A DNA stretch of 64,000 nucleotides from Marininema halotolerans (GCF_900116235.1 NZ_FPAA01000004.1:62001-126000), one strand, 5' to 3'. Positions 1 to 9,816 are shown, counted from the first letter of the stretch. Translations and numbers: made by a program. The notes: a model not told the origin generated them from the letters alone.

Positions 1-222
1 ATTGTCTACCGAATTATTGCTGGTTCGTTCAACCAACGTGAGCAAGCAGTCGCTTTACAGAAATACTTACGCCTGGGTGGCATTGACTCGATGATTATGA
101 ATGTGGGTGCTTCCCACCAATGTTATCAAGTGCAGGCGGGGGCATTCCAAGTTCGGTCCAATGCCGAAGCACGATTGCAAGACATCAAGGATATGGGATT
201 TCTCGATGCCTATATTGGATAG
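1..222 (+). CDS. SPOR-domain protein, C-terminal fragment
   Basis: The open frame runs from the window edge to a TAG at 220-222, giving the last 73 residues of a longer protein. Two SPOR-type half-repeats are visible: YRIIAGSF near the start and YQVQAGAF further on, the second followed by NAEA and a GF-DAYI ending. SPOR domains bind glycan strands denuded of stem peptides. In Bacillales they often end cell-wall amidases or sporulation proteins, so a cell-wall hydrolase or binding protein is the likely whole, but its catalytic part lies outside the window. Confidence 0.8.
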   Translation: MVYRIIAGSFNQREQAVALQKYLRLGGIDSMIMNVGASHQCYQVQAGAFQVRSNAEARLQDIKDMGFLDAYIG

Positions 223-225
223 GGC

Positions 226-1038
226 CTATGGATGGGTGGGTGTGAGGTAGAAGAGACCTGCACTTACCGTTTCCACTTCCACACGTGGATGGTATTGCCA
301 AATGCTTTCACGAAGGCGCTGTTTTTTTTCTTCATGGAGCTCATCACTCATTCGCCACTCCTCAGGATAAAAAGCATGCAGTTGGGCTAATTCTTGATTT
401 AGCTGATCCATCGCTTGATCGGCCCAGGTGAGGTCTTGATTCTCAATCCATCCTTGTAGCCAATATTCTAATTCACCAACGGCTTCAGGGATGGAGAGGA
501 TGGAGGGCAGGGTATGGCGCCGATCAGGTAGTTTATGGGTCCAATCACGTCCCTGTAGTTGTTGATCAAAGCCTTCGCTGATCGCACCCGTGCGAAGGTC
601 AATTCCTAAGCTGATCAGATGGTCTTTTTTACGATCACATAGAAAAGAGACCTGATAATGAAGAACGAGCCAAGGTTCATAGGGAAGGGATCCTTCTTTA
701 AGTAGACGAGGTCTTTTATCCTCGTAAAGCCTAACAAAACGGCCGTGGTTACGGGCAGAGCGGAGCATTTGCTGAAAGCGTGGAGCGCCAGAAGTGAGCA
801 GATCTTCACGAACACCAGAGGGCGCTTTTCCTGGTTCAAAGGTGAATAATAGCGTAGCGGGTTGTGGTTCTAAGCCCATCTTCTCTACATACATCCAGTA
901 AAAAGGGCGTTGAATAATATCCTTATCCACTTCAATGGAAAGGCGAGTTTCTATATAATCAGGATGCTTTTCGATCATGTGACAATCATAAGCTTCTAAG
1001 TAGCGGAGGGTTAAGGATCTAACTTGATTGGGTTCCAT
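226..1038 (-). CDS. yqhG: YqhG family protein of unknown function
   Basis: This 270-residue protein resembles Bacillus subtilis YqhG: an N-terminal RYLEAYDC-type segment, then RPFYWMYVEKMG and an acidic, aromatic-rich body. No catalytic motif or membrane segment is visible. It overlaps the 3' end of the SNF2 helicase by about 20 nt on the same strand, so the two are very likely co-transcribed and translationally coupled. The same yqhH-yqhG pair sits divergent from gcvT in B. subtilis, which supports the assignment. Function is unknown in the family. Confidence 0.85.
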   Translation of the reverse strand: MEPNQVRSLTLRYLEAYDCHMIEKHPDYIETRLSIEVDKDIIQRPFYWMYVEKMGLEPQPATLLFTFEPGKAPSGVREDLLTSGAPRFQQMLRSARNHGRFVRLYEDKRPRLLKEGSLPYEPWLVLHYQVSFLCDRKKDHLISLGIDLRTGAISEGFDQQLQGRDWTHKLPDRRHTLPSILSIPEAVGELEYWLQGWIENQDLTWADQAMDQLNQELAQLHAFYPEEWRMSDELHEEKKQRLRESIWQYHPRVEVETVSAGLFYLTPTHP

Positions 1039-2743
1039 CCATCAACACTTCCCGTTTTTCAATTTCCGTTCGGACTTGTTCTTCAGCACTGGCAAATTGG
1101 TCGCCAAGTTTGTCTAATTGTACTTGGATTTCTTGATCGTCCTTAGACTCGATTAAAATTCGCATTAAATTTTGCTCTACATCTTCTTTTAAGCCCATTT
1201 TCTCAAGGATGGTGTCAACTTCACCAATTACAGTCCGAAACATATCGATTTTTTCGTGGAGAAGCCAAACAATATGTTCTTCAATCGTATTTTCGGTTGC
1301 AAAATTAAAAATGGTAACATCCTCGGATTGTCCCAGTCGATGAATGCGTCCAATCCGTTGTTCTACGCGCATGGGATTCCAAGGAAGATCATAGTTGATG
1401 ATGTGGTGACAAAATTGAAGGTTGATCCCCTCTCCCCCTGCTTCGGTAGCGACCATGACCTGAGCTCGAGTTTGGAAAATTTCCCGCATCCAATCCTTTT
1501 TATTGCGTGCAAAGCCCCCGCGATAAGGGACTGCATAGATATTGTGTTCATTGAGTGCCCGTATCAATAGGTCCTGGGTCGCGCGATATTCAGTAAAAAT
1601 GATGACCTTATCATTAATTTCCTTCACCAGGCGAAGCGCTTCATTGACCTTTGACTGCGTTTGGACAGCTCGAAGCAGCCCTGCCAGGTGAAGGACTTCG
1701 GGGGAAAGAGATTCTAATCCGTCGCTTTCTCGTTTAAACAGCTTAAATAGGGTGTGAAAGGCAGCATCACGGCTACTACATACCTCCCGCTGTAAGGTGA
1801 TGAGAGAGAGTAGGCTTTTTAATTGGCCGCGGTTGGACTGGTATTGTTCACGAATAAACTGTGTAATTCCTTCATAGAGCGCGCGTTCCTCTGGAGAGAG
1901 GGTGACTCGTACGGTATGGACATGACGTTTGGTGAAGGAGATATGACCATCACTTCGTTTATTGCGAATCATGACGCGATGAACTTCTTCCCGCAGTTGA
2001 TCTTCATTTTTGGGTTTTCGTTTGCCGGCAACATAGGTTGTGTTGAAAGAGGTTTGTTGTCCAAGTTGACCAGGTTTTAACAAGGTAACGAGGTTATATA
2101 ATTCGTGTAGATCATTTTGAATGGGCGTTGCTGTGAGCAGTAGGGTGTATTTCTTTTTCATTTCATTAATAAACTGCCAGTTTTTTGTACGGCGATTTTT
2201 TAATTTGTGGGCTTCATCAACGATCAATAAGTCATAATGACGATTTAATACTTTACTGCGGTGAGGGTCTCTTTTAGCCGTATCAATTGATGCCACGAGA
2301 ATATCGTACTGATCCCACATCCACTCTTTTTTTTGTGGCGTTGCAGGAATTTGAAATTTTTGATTCAGCTCACGTGTCCATTGGAGAACCAAGGAGGATG
2401 GGACTAAGATCAACGCATTCTTAACAAGCCCTCGTACCATGTATTCTTTTAAAATGAGGCCGGCTTCAATGGTTTTTCCTAGGCCCACTTCATCCGCAAG
2501 GATCGCACGCCCCTTCATTTGACCGAGCACTTTCTGAGCCGTTTCAATTTGGTGAGGAAGTGGCTCAAAGCCGGTAACATATTCTAAGCAACGGAGGGTA
2601 TCAAAATCAGGAATACACTGCAGCTCAGCGGCTTCCAACGCAAGACGATAACGTTCCCAGGTCGACCATCCTGACTCTTGCTCCATGTTCTTAAGGAAGT
2701 CATTTAACCATGTACGATCCACGCGGATAGGTAGAGATTCCAT
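1019..2743 (-). CDS. yqhH: SNF2/RapA-like DEAH helicase (YqhH)
   Basis: A 574-residue SF2 ATPase of the SNF2 type. The N-terminal helicase lobe shows DEVGLGKTIEAG (Walker A, about residues 85-96), VDEAHKLKN (Walker B) and LLLTATPIQN (motif III). The C-terminal lobe shows EAGGEGINLQ and QRIGRIHRLGQ (motifs V and VI). The start ATG at 2743 follows a GGAGGT ribosome site about 6 nt upstream. Family members remodel protein-nucleic acid complexes; the role of YqhH is not established. It leads a two-gene operon with yqhG, divergent from cotH. Confidence 0.9.
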   Translation of the reverse strand: MESLPIRVDRTWLNDFLKNMEQESGWSTWERYRLALEAAELQCIPDFDTLRCLEYVTGFEPLPHQIETAQKVLGQMKGRAILADEVGLGKTIEAGLILKEYMVRGLVKNALILVPSSLVLQWTRELNQKFQIPATPQKKEWMWDQYDILVASIDTAKRDPHRSKVLNRHYDLLIVDEAHKLKNRRTKNWQFINEMKKKYTLLLTATPIQNDLHELYNLVTLLKPGQLGQQTSFNTTYVAGKRKPKNEDQLREEVHRVMIRNKRSDGHISFTKRHVHTVRVTLSPEERALYEGITQFIREQYQSNRGQLKSLLSLITLQREVCSSRDAAFHTLFKLFKRESDGLESLSPEVLHLAGLLRAVQTQSKVNEALRLVKEINDKVIIFTEYRATQDLLIRALNEHNIYAVPYRGGFARNKKDWMREIFQTRAQVMVATEAGGEGINLQFCHHIINYDLPWNPMRVEQRIGRIHRLGQSEDVTIFNFATENTIEEHIVWLLHEKIDMFRTVIGEVDTILEKMGLKEDVEQNLMRILIESKDDQEIQVQLDKLGDQFASAEEQVRTEIEKREVLMDGTQSS

Positions 2744-2937
2744 TTTTTAACCTCCGAGGAAAAATTGTCATCATGCGTTGATCCTAGTATGAGTGCATTT
2801 CTCCTTCTTTATGTGCCAGAGTTTTTCCTAGGGACCAGATACAAAAAGGCGAATGATGGTTTTTTGAGAAGCCGTTCACCCGGAATAGCCTCTTCATATA
2901 GTAGTAGCAACACACGATGGATGAGGGGGTAGGTGTG

Positions 2938-4080
2938 ATGCGGTCACCACTTCCTATATACACGTTGCAGGTGGATCCAACTTTGTGGCAACAAATGAAG
3001 TTTAATGTATGGAGTAGTCATCCCGCACCTGCCTTGCTTCGAATTGAAGATGGAGAAGAGGTCAGAGTAGGGTGTTGCTTTCGAGGGGCGCATACCCGTG
3101 TATTATTAAAAAAATCCTACTATCTCATTGACGAAGAACACGGACAGGAAGTGCATCTGAATGCGGAATATGTGGATAATTCCTTCATTCGAAATAAACT
3201 CTCCCTTGATTTTTTCAGAAGCATTGGGGTGATGTCCCCGCGGTCACGTCATGTGTGGTTACGCATCAATGATAAAGATGAAGGCTTATACCTTGCTTTA
3301 GAATCAGTCAATGCTTCGTTTTTTCGTAGGCGGAATAAACCAAGGGGTTCTATCCATTATGCAGTGAATGACGATGCCAATTTTTCAAGACGGAATACTC
3401 GCAACGAGATCAAAGAGGATTTGTTATCGGGTTATGAACGCAAAGAGGGGGTTCCATGCGATGATGAAACCCTGCGAAATTTTTTATCATGGGTGAATGG
3501 AACACACACCGCCATCTTTCGTGAAAAGATCGGCAATTACTTAGATGTCGAAAACTACCTTCGTTGGCTGGCAGGTGTCGTATGTACACAAAATTATGAT
3601 GGTTTTTTACACAATTATGCTCTCTATCGCAATCCGCTTACCGGTTGCTTTCAGATTATACCCTGGGATTTTGATGCAACGTGGGGACGAGATTGTAACG
3701 GTAGGGTTATGAAATATAATTTTGTCTCAATTAAGGGGGACAATCAATTATCCGCTCGATTATTAGCCATTCCTCAATATCGTCGTCGTTACTGCGATAT
3801 TCTGGAAGTCATCCTCCACAAATATTTTCATCCCAAAGTGCTACAGCCCATTATTCAACATCATTATGAGCAACTTGCCCCTTATGTGTATAAAGATCCG
3901 TATAAACCGGGTTTAATAAAACGCTTTCGCCACGAACACAAGCAAATTCTTGCATACATTCATCAACGGCGCACTTATTTATTGAAACAATTAAAAGAGC
4001 TTTCTGCACATAATAAAAAATATCGTGAGACTGCATATAAAAGAGGCCACAAACATGTGACCTTATCCTGCAGTCCCTAG
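2938..4080 (+). CDS. cotH: CotH-family spore coat protein kinase
   Basis: A CotH-type atypical protein kinase. The diagnostic region is the run FLHNYALYRNP, then IIPWDFDATWGRD near residue 250, where the aspartates of DFDATWG are the expected metal and catalytic residues; FRGAHTR and KLSLDFFR occur nearer the N-terminus. CotH kinases phosphorylate coat proteins during endospore formation. An upstream ATG at 2917 is in frame, but GAGGGGG at 2923-2929 sits 8 nt before the ATG at 2938, so I chose that start (380 aa). It converges on the small minus-strand genes at 4084-5021, which could be coat proteins or substrates (inference). Confidence 0.85.
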   Translation: MRSPLPIYTLQVDPTLWQQMKFNVWSSHPAPALLRIEDGEEVRVGCCFRGAHTRVLLKKSYYLIDEEHGQEVHLNAEYVDNSFIRNKLSLDFFRSIGVMSPRSRHVWLRINDKDEGLYLALESVNASFFRRRNKPRGSIHYAVNDDANFSRRNTRNEIKEDLLSGYERKEGVPCDDETLRNFLSWVNGTHTAIFREKIGNYLDVENYLRWLAGVVCTQNYDGFLHNYALYRNPLTGCFQIIPWDFDATWGRDCNGRVMKYNFVSIKGDNQLSARLLAIPQYRRRYCDILEVILHKYFHPKVLQPIIQHHYEQLAPYVYKDPYKPGLIKRFRHEHKQILAYIHQRRTYLLKQLKELSAHNKKYRETAYKRGHKHVTLSCSP

Positions 4081-4083
4081 GTG

Positions 4084-4296
4084 CTATTTGCTCTTTTTTG
4101 TTTTCGCAGGTTTTGCTATGTGGCTTTGTAATTGCTTAACTTCTTTGCGTAAGGCTTGAATTTCTTGTTGTTGGACTTTTAACATTTCGATCATCTCTTG
4201 CGTATTGATGATATTGACATTCACATTGGTAATTTTCTTTTGTGCTTGTTGATAGTATTGGGTGCGCTGCATATGCTCCCATTCATCGAAAAACAA
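4084..4296 (-). CDS. Small ITNxNxNII-motif protein with coiled-coil tail
   Basis: The TTG at 4296 is preceded by GGAGGGGAG six nt upstream, so I prefer it to the longer frame starting at 4338; the product is 70 aa. It contains ITNVNVNIINT near the middle, followed by a heptad-like helix rich in Gln, Glu, Leu and Lys (QQQEIQALRKEVKQLQ) and a basic tail. The ITN[VT]N[VI]NII motif recurs in the next three small genes. Function is unknown; a spore surface or coat assembly role is inferred only from the neighbouring cotH. Confidence 0.6.
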   Translation of the reverse strand: MFFDEWEHMQRTQYYQQAQKKITNVNVNIINTQEMIEMLKVQQQEIQALRKEVKQLQSHIAKPAKTKKSK

Positions 4297-4344
4297 GATA
4301 TACTCCCCTCCATTTCCATTGGGGCACGGGTACTCCAACCGATG

Positions 4345-4375
4345 GAAAAAAATAACCGGTCGGATGAGGACCGGT
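4345..4375 (-). terminator. Intrinsic terminator of the 4390-4623 gene
   Basis: A perfect 7-bp stem (ACCGGTC at 4355-4361 with GACCGGT at 4369-4375) and 7-nt loop are followed on the minus strand by a T-rich tract at 4345-4353. It lies just downstream of the 4390-4623 gene and separates it from the 4084-4296 gene. Confidence 0.75.
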
Positions 4376-4389
4376 CGAAGCCACGGAAA

Positions 4390-4623
4390 CTACCGTTTTT
4401 TCTGGGAGCGTACTTGGTTTACCACGGAATCAATCTGGGTCTTTTTGAGACCAGCTTGCCCCAATGTGTCTTCGAGATTACCGAGATCATCATCACCGTT
4501 AATGATGTTGATATTCACATTGGTTATGGTATCCCCTCTTCGACGTCCCCGGTTAGGATCTCTATAACCTCCCCAACCACAGTCGCCCCAGCCACCGTCC
4601 CAATCGTTGATATATCCGGACAC
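4390..4623 (-). CDS. Small Gly/Trp-rich protein with ITNxNxNII motif
   Basis: I take the GTG at 4623 as start because GAGGGGGTGA lies directly upstream. The resulting N-terminus (V/M-SGYINDW) then aligns with MSAHLNDW of the gene at 4854-5021; the longer frame from 4665 lacks a good ribosome site. The 77-aa product has a Gly/Trp-rich segment (DGGWGDCGWGG), an Arg-rich stretch, ITNVNINIINGDDD and a short helical basic tail. It belongs to the same small family as its three neighbours. Function unknown; spore-associated role inferred from context. Confidence 0.65.
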   Translation of the reverse strand: MSGYINDWDGGWGDCGWGGYRDPNRGRRRGDTITNVNINIINGDDDLGNLEDTLGQAGLKKTQIDSVVNQVRSQKKR

Positions 4624-4676
4624 GAACTCACCCCCTCGATATGACTTATTAAAAATGAATGGCAAGCGACGTTTTG

Positions 4677-4817
4677 TTAATCATCGCGTTTAATGATATT
4701 GATATTGGTGTTCGTAATGCAGTCACGACCACAACATTGGCAATTTTTCCGATCGCAACAACATCGATCTTTTCTGCAACCATCACTACTAACAAAATTC
4801 TTAAACCCATCTGCCAT
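4677..4817 (-). CDS. Small Cys-rich protein with ITNxNxNII motif
   Basis: A 46-aa gene found by reading the minus strand: ATG at 4817, AGGAG about 10 nt upstream, stop TAA at 4677-4679. The product is Cys-rich (RCCCDRKNCQCCGRDC) and ends ITNTNINIIKRDD. The CCGRDCITNTNINIIKR stretch is nearly identical in the next gene (4854-5021), so the two are recent duplicates. Cys clusters suggest metal binding or disulfide cross-linking, as in many small coat proteins (inference). Confidence 0.6.
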   Translation of the reverse strand: MADGFKNFVSSDGCRKDRCCCDRKNCQCCGRDCITNTNINIIKRDD

Positions 4818-4853
4818 GGGATTTCAACTCCTGATTGAAATTCATACGTGGTG

Positions 4854-5021
4854 TTATTTGTTTTTTACTTCACCTGCAGTTGTACCATTGTCGCCGCGTT
4901 TAATGATATTGATATTGGTGTTCGTAATGCAATCACGACCGCAACATTTGTTAGAGCCACAACCGCATCCGCAACTACCCCATTTACCCCATTTACCCCA
5001 GTCATTGAGATGTGCTGACAT
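4854..5021 (-). CDS. Small Gly/Cys/Trp protein with ITNxNxNII motif
   Basis: A 55-aa gene: ATG at 5021, a strong AAAGGGGGTGA ribosome site upstream, stop at 4854-4856. The N-terminus has a short tandem WGKWGKWG repeat, then CGCGCG, CCGRDC, and ITNTNINIIKR as in the other three small genes. It is first in the minus-strand row, so the promoter of the group should lie in 5022-5285. Function unknown; the composition resembles small spore coat or crust proteins, but this is inference. Confidence 0.6.
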   Translation of the reverse strand: MSAHLNDWGKWGKWGSCGCGCGSNKCCGRDCITNTNINIIKRGDNGTTAGEVKNK

Positions 5022-5285
5022 TGTGTCACCCCCTTTCGTGATAAGGTAAGAGGGACCGTTTCATGATCGCTGCCGTTGGGAGATTGATAGGAAGAACTTC
5101 AATCTCTTTCCCTCTGGCTTGATATATTCATATGCGAGGGATGAAAGATTGTTTAGACGGATGGTAGAGGGAATATGCACATCTTTTATAGAGTAGTAGA
5201 GGGCATTTGATAGCAGGGTATCGAAATACCATTCAAGTTGTGGCACAATGAAGATGAAAATTCCCAAGCTACGGCGGTTGATGAC

Positions 5286-5460
5286 GGGAGGAGAGACCAC
5301 AAGTTGTGGCGCCGAAGGAGCAAACCCATGTGGTGAATCTCTCAGGCAAAAGGACGCCCGTCGGACGTTCCTCTGGAAAGCGCTTAATTCAATGGGCCAC
5401 CCAAGGGGCACACCCGATGCCAACGGGTTTAACTCTCAGGTATCCGGACAGAGGGTAGTC
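5286..5460 (+). promoter_or_regulatory. Tandem glycine riboswitch
   Basis: Two glycine aptamers lie in series upstream of gcvT. The first shows the conserved GCCGAAGGAGCAAAC core (from 5310) and the AATCTCTCAGGCAAAAGGAC strand (from 5336). The second has CCAAGGGGCA (5401-5410), ACTCTCAGGTATCCGGACAG (5432-5451) and a closing AGAGGG. Glycine riboswitches in Firmicutes switch on gcv operons when glycine is high. The second aptamer core departs from consensus (CACCCAAGGGGCAC rather than the usual GCCGAAGGGGCAA). No clear terminator lies between 5460 and the gcvT ribosome site, so translation control is possible. Confidence 0.92.
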
Positions 5461-5516
5461 AGGAAGCTTTCATTCTAGTTACACACGAAGATCCAATTCT
5501 CATGGAGGTGGAACAT

Positions 5517-6611
5517 GTGGCCGAATTGAAACGGACCTCTCTCTATCCTGTGTACAAGGATGAAGCGAAGTTAGTCCCCTTTGGAGGATGGGAGCTACCG
5601 GTTCAGTTTTCTGGTATTAAGCGAGAACATGAAGCAGTGCGAGAAAAAGCAGGGCTCTTTGATGTCTCTCATATGGGAGAGATCGAGGTCATTGGACCGG
5701 ATGCCTTTGCCTTGGTACAACGTTTGACAACGAATAATGTGGAAAAGGCTGTTCCAGGACAGGCCCAATATACCGCGATGTGTTACCCCGATGGGGGAAC
5801 TGTTGACGACTTATTGGTCTATCGCAAAGGGGAAACATCCTTTCTACTGGTGGTCAATGCAGCCAATATTGAAAAGGATCTGGAATGGATTGAAAAGCAT
5901 GCCGTGGGCAATGTCGAAGTAAGGAATATCTCTAAAGAAACGGCACAACTTGCTTTGCAAGGTCCGCTTTCAGTTTCTGTGCTGCAAAAATTGACTGAGA
6001 CGAATCTCGCTGAAATCAAACCCTTTCGTTTTCGTGAGTCGGTTGAACTTTCTGGAGTGAGTGGATTAGTTTCTAGAACGGGATATACTGGTGAAGATGG
6101 GTTTGAAATCTATCTTCCAGCGGAGGATGCTCCAAGCTTATGGAAGAGTATCCTCGAAGCGGGTGAGGCGTTGGGAGTGATTCCATGTGGATTGGGTGCA
6201 CGGGATACCCTTCGTTTTGAAGCGAAACTTGCTCTCTATGGCAATGAATTATCGGCGAGCGTGAGTCCGGTCGAAGCAGGGATCGGATTTGCAGTGAAGC
6301 TTGATAAAGGAGAGTTTATTGGTAGGGAAGTACTAGCGAGACAAAAGGAAGAAGGTGCTCCTCGGAAGTTGGTTGGATTGGAGATGATTGGACGTGGCAT
6401 TCCGCGTTCCAATTATTCGGTCTATCGAGGGGAAGAGGAAGTCGGTGTGGTGACAAGTGGAACACAATCTCCAACGTTGAAGAAAAATGTAGGCCTCGCC
6501 CTCATCCAACGCGAATTAGCGGAGTTGGGGCAAGAGCTTGATGTTGAAATTCGGGGAAAACGAGTGGTAGCTAAGATTGTTCCTACCCCGTTTTATAAAC
6601 GCTCATCATGA
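5517..6611 (+). CDS. gcvT: Glycine cleavage system aminomethyltransferase (T protein)
   Basis: GcvT takes the aminomethyl group from lipoyl-GcvH and transfers it to tetrahydrofolate, releasing ammonia and 5,10-methylene-THF. The sequence shows [10 protein letters not shown] near the N-terminus, LFDVSHMGE, and [13 protein letters not shown] followed by GLGARDTLR, all typical of the family; length (364 aa) is normal. The ATG at 5502 overlaps the ribosome site GGAGGTG (5504-5510), so the GTG at 5517 is the better start. First gene of gcvT-gcvPA-gcvPB, directly behind the glycine riboswitch. Confidence 0.95.
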   Translation: MAELKRTSLYPVYKDEAKLVPFGGWELPVQFSGIKREHEAVREKAGLFDVSHMGEIEVIGPDAFALVQRLTTNNVEKAVPGQAQYTAMCYPDGGTVDDLLVYRKGETSFLLVVNAANIEKDLEWIEKHAVGNVEVRNISKETAQLALQGPLSVSVLQKLTETNLAEIKPFRFRESVELSGVSGLVSRTGYTGEDGFEIYLPAEDAPSLWKSILEAGEALGVIPCGLGARDTLRFEAKLALYGNELSASVSPVEAGIGFAVKLDKGEFIGREVLARQKEEGAPRKLVGLEMIGRGIPRSNYSVYRGEEEVGVVTSGTQSPTLKKNVGLALIQRELAELGQELDVEIRGKRVVAKIVPTPFYKRSS

Positions 6612-6633
6612 TGAGAACGGAGGAGGAGACCGG

Positions 6634-7980
6634 ATGACATACCGTTATTTACCCATGACAGAAGAGGATCGGCGGGAGATGCTATCGGTCCTCGGCATCG
6701 ATTCTGTCGACGAACTATTTGAAGATATTCCAGAGGGTATCCGGTTTAAGGGACGTCTAGCAGTACCGGAACCACTGTCAGAACCCGCGTTGACAAAGCA
6801 TATGGGGCGAATGGCCCAAAAAAATGCATCCTTCGATCACTATGCATCCTTCCTGGGTGCTGGAGCGTATGAGCACTATGTTCCGAGTGTCGTGAACCAT
6901 GTGATCTCCCGTTCTGAATTTTATACTGCCTATACCCCTTATCAACCTGAGATTAGCCAAGGGGAACTTCAAGCGATCTTTGAATTCCAAACCATGATTT
7001 GTGAATTGACAGGGATGGATGTTGCGAATTCTTCGATGTACGACGGTCCTACGGCATTAGCAGAAGCGGCAGGTGTGGCTTCTGCAGTTTCTGGGAAAAA
7101 CAAAATCCTCGTTTCTAAAGCGGTCCATCCAGAGGCCCGTCAAATCTTAGCCGTACAAGCAAAAGGGCTAGGTCTTGAGGTAATCGAGATTCCATGTCGT
7201 GAGGGGGTTACCGACCTTGACCGCTTAAAAGAAACGGCGGATTCTGATACGGCAGGTGTGATCATCCAATCTCCCAACTTCTATGGAAATATTGAGGATC
7301 TGTCTCAAATTGAGCCGATTGCCCATCAGCATAAAGGCATTTTTATTGTGAGTGCAAATCCGGTTTCCCTTGGATTATTAACACCCCCTGGAGATTTTGG
7401 TGCGGACATTGTTGTTGGTGATGCACAGCCCTTCGGTATTCAGGCACAATTTGGAGGGCCGCATTGCGGGTTCTTTGCTGTCACCCGTAAATTGATGCGA
7501 AAAGTTCCTGGACGGATCGTGGGACAAACCGTGGATGAAGAGGGGATTCGTGGATTTGTGTTAACCCTCCAAGCACGAGAACAGCATATCCGTAGAGAAA
7601 AGGCGACCTCTAATATCTGTTCCAACCAGGCACTCAATGCCTTAGCGGCTGCAGTTCATATGACGGCTCTTGGTAAAGGTGGTCTACAGAAACTGGCACG
7701 CCTTAATTTTTCCAAAGCTCACTATGCGAAGGAACAATTGATTCAATTGCCAGGTGTAGAGCCACTCTTTGATCAGCCTTTCTTTAATGAGTTTGCAGTG
7801 AAATTATCAAAACCGATTCACGAGGTTAATCGTGCGCTCTTACAAAAGCGGATGATCGGGGGCTATGATCTTGGACGGGATGATGAACGCTTGAAAGGGG
7901 CTACCCTCATCGCTGTAACCGAGATGAGAACAAAGGAAGACATCGATGAACTGGTTGCTGGATTGGGGGAAATCCTATGA
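6634..7980 (+). CDS. gcvPA: Glycine dehydrogenase (decarboxylating) subunit 1
   Basis: N-terminal half of the split P protein, which decarboxylates glycine with PLP and loads the aminomethyl group on lipoyl-GcvH. Visible family features are [43 protein letters not shown] and the C-terminal region around [20 protein letters not shown]; 448 aa is the usual size. The ATG at 6634 follows GGAGGAGG. It overlaps gcvPB by the ATGA at 7977-7980, implying coupled translation of the two halves. Confidence 0.95.
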   Translation: MTYRYLPMTEEDRREMLSVLGIDSVDELFEDIPEGIRFKGRLAVPEPLSEPALTKHMGRMAQKNASFDHYASFLGAGAYEHYVPSVVNHVISRSEFYTAYTPYQPEISQGELQAIFEFQTMICELTGMDVANSSMYDGPTALAEAAGVASAVSGKNKILVSKAVHPEARQILAVQAKGLGLEVIEIPCREGVTDLDRLKETADSDTAGVIIQSPNFYGNIEDLSQIEPIAHQHKGIFIVSANPVSLGLLTPPGDFGADIVVGDAQPFGIQAQFGGPHCGFFAVTRKLMRKVPGRIVGQTVDEEGIRGFVLTLQAREQHIRREKATSNICSNQALNALAAAVHMTALGKGGLQKLARLNFSKAHYAKEQLIQLPGVEPLFDQPFFNEFAVKLSKPIHEVNRALLQKRMIGGYDLGRDDERLKGATLIAVTEMRTKEDIDELVAGLGEIL

Positions 7981-9440
7981 GCGCAGAAAAGGAACTTATC
8001 TTCGAACTTAGTAAACCCGGTCGTGTCGCATTTAGTTTGCCAGAGAATGATGTTCCCGATAGGGATCCAAGTGAGTTATTGCCAGAGGGAATGATTCGAA
8101 AGACCCCGGCAGAATTTCCTGAGGTCTCGGAACTGGATTTAATTCGTCATTATACCGAACTATCGCGGAGAAACTATGGAATTGATAATGGCTTTTACCC
8201 GCTAGGTTCCTGTACGATGAAATACAATCCGAAGGTCCATGAAGATGTGGTTCGTTACCCTGGCTTTGCGAAAATCCACCCTTATCAGCCGGAGGAATCG
8301 GTTCAGGGTGCACTCCAACTGATGTTTGAATTACAGCAAGATCTTGCTGAGATTACAGGGATGGATGAAGTAACATTGCAACCTGCTGCCGGTGCTCAAG
8401 GGGAGTGGACCGGTCTGATGATGATTCGGGCATATCATGAGAGCCGCGGAGAAACCAAGCGAAACAAAGTGATTGTTCCGGATTCGGCCCATGGAACCAA
8501 TCCAGCCAGTGCAACAGTCGCAGGCTTTGAATCGGTCACTGTAAAATCGAATAGTGAAGGGCTTGTCAGCGTCGCTGATCTAAAAAAAGTAGTAGGGGAA
8601 GATACAGCCGCACTGATGCTGACAAACCCCAACACCTTGGGTCTTTTTGAACGAGAAATTAAAGAGATTGCGGATATCGTCCATGATGCAGGGGGTCTAC
8701 TCTACTATGATGGAGCCAATGCCAATGCGATTTTAGGGAAGACGCGTCCGGGGGATATGGGATTTGATGTGGTTCATCTGAACCTTCATAAAACCTTTAC
8801 GACGCCACATGGCGGGGGTGGCCCTGGTTCTGGTCCTGTGGGTGTGAAAAGCGTCCTTTCTCCTTTTCTTCCAGTACCCGTGGTATCGAAAAGCGAAAAA
8901 GGATACTACTTTGATGCGGATCGTCCCCAGTCGATTGGCCGCGTGAAGGCCTTTCATGGGAACTTCGGGATGCTGGTACGTGCGTATGCGTATATTCGGA
9001 CCATGGGCCCCGATGGACTGCGTCAAATCTCTGAAAATGCCGTACTCAATGCAAACTATATGATGAAACGCCTCGAAGAACATTTTGAGGTTCCGTTCCC
9101 ACAATATTGTAAGCATGAGTTCGTCCTCTCTGGGAATCGTCAGAAAAAGTTAGGGGTACGAACCCTGGATATGGCGAAGCGTTTGCTAGACTTTGGCGTT
9201 CATCCCCCCACGGTCTACTTCCCGTTAATCGTGGATGAGTGTATGATGATTGAACCCACCGAAACGGAAAGCAAAGAGACATTGGATCAGTTTATTGACG
9301 TGATGGTGAAGATTGCAAAGGAAGCGGAGGATCACCCGGAAGTCATTCAAGAAGCGCCTCACCATACGTTGGTGAAGCGTTTGGATGAAGTAGGGGCTGC
9401 TCGAAAGCCCGTTTTGCGATGGGAGAAGAGCAACCAATAA
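7977..9440 (+). CDS. gcvPB: Glycine dehydrogenase (decarboxylating) subunit 2
   Basis: C-terminal half of the P protein (487 aa), carrying the PLP lysine in [20 protein letters not shown], with [13 protein letters not shown] and [15 protein letters not shown] earlier in the chain. It pairs with GcvPA to form the active decarboxylase. Last gene of the gcv operon and followed by a strong terminator. In B. subtilis yqhL and lipM follow; here lipM is 46 kb downstream. Confidence 0.95.
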   Translation: MSAEKELIFELSKPGRVAFSLPENDVPDRDPSELLPEGMIRKTPAEFPEVSELDLIRHYTELSRRNYGIDNGFYPLGSCTMKYNPKVHEDVVRYPGFAKIHPYQPEESVQGALQLMFELQQDLAEITGMDEVTLQPAAGAQGEWTGLMMIRAYHESRGETKRNKVIVPDSAHGTNPASATVAGFESVTVKSNSEGLVSVADLKKVVGEDTAALMLTNPNTLGLFEREIKEIADIVHDAGGLLYYDGANANAILGKTRPGDMGFDVVHLNLHKTFTTPHGGGGPGSGPVGVKSVLSPFLPVPVVSKSEKGYYFDADRPQSIGRVKAFHGNFGMLVRAYAYIRTMGPDGLRQISENAVLNANYMMKRLEEHFEVPFPQYCKHEFVLSGNRQKKLGVRTLDMAKRLLDFGVHPPTVYFPLIVDECMMIEPTETESKETLDQFIDVMVKIAKEAEDHPEVIQEAPHHTLVKRLDEVGAARKPVLRWEKSNQ

Positions 9441-9455
9441 TACCATATAGTCCCT

Positions 9456-9504
9456 AAGCAACCTCGGTTCGATATTTCATCGAACTGAGGTTGCTTATTT
9501 TTTT
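9456..9504 (+). terminator. Terminator of the gcv operon
   Basis: A long hairpin (AAGCAACCTCGGTTCGAT paired with ATCGAACTGAGGTTGCTT, 5-nt loop) is followed by a T-tract from about 9496. One G-T type mismatch lies in the stem. Confidence 0.9.
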
Positions 9505-9506
9505 GG

Positions 9507-9816
9507 AATCATATCGTGAAATTTAGTAAATTTATTTTAATAAGTAAATAAATCACAAAAAATAAATTGTTATTATTTCTTTAAAGCATAATTTAATTCA
9601 TAATCAATGATTATTAAGTGAAAATTTCCTATAGAAGAGTTTTTAACAGTATATTAATGGAATAATAATAAATATATTAATAAAAAAATAAAAAATCGAT
9701 TGAAAATCCTATCTTTATATACTACAATAACTATTGTTAATTACACCAAAGGATGTAAAGAGCTTGCGAAAAATGATATTTTATCTTCTCTCAATTATTC
9801 ATAAGGATGTGATAAT
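9507..9816 (+). promoter_or_regulatory. AT-rich intergenic region with promoter of the accessory operon
   Basis: This 310-nt stretch is much richer in A and T than the gcv genes and contains no gene that I can support. It holds a good sigma-A-type promoter: TTGAAA at 9700-9705, 17-nt spacer, TACAAT at 9723-9728. Transcription from about 9735 would give a leader of roughly 80 nt before the first gene at 9817, which has AAGGATG as ribosome site. The composition step suggests the operon was acquired. Confidence 0.6.

Noticed and set aside
4198-5049. Plus-strand frames across the small-gene region
   Set aside because: The minus-strand genes have ribosome sites, starts and shared motifs, and the plus frames are their shadows.
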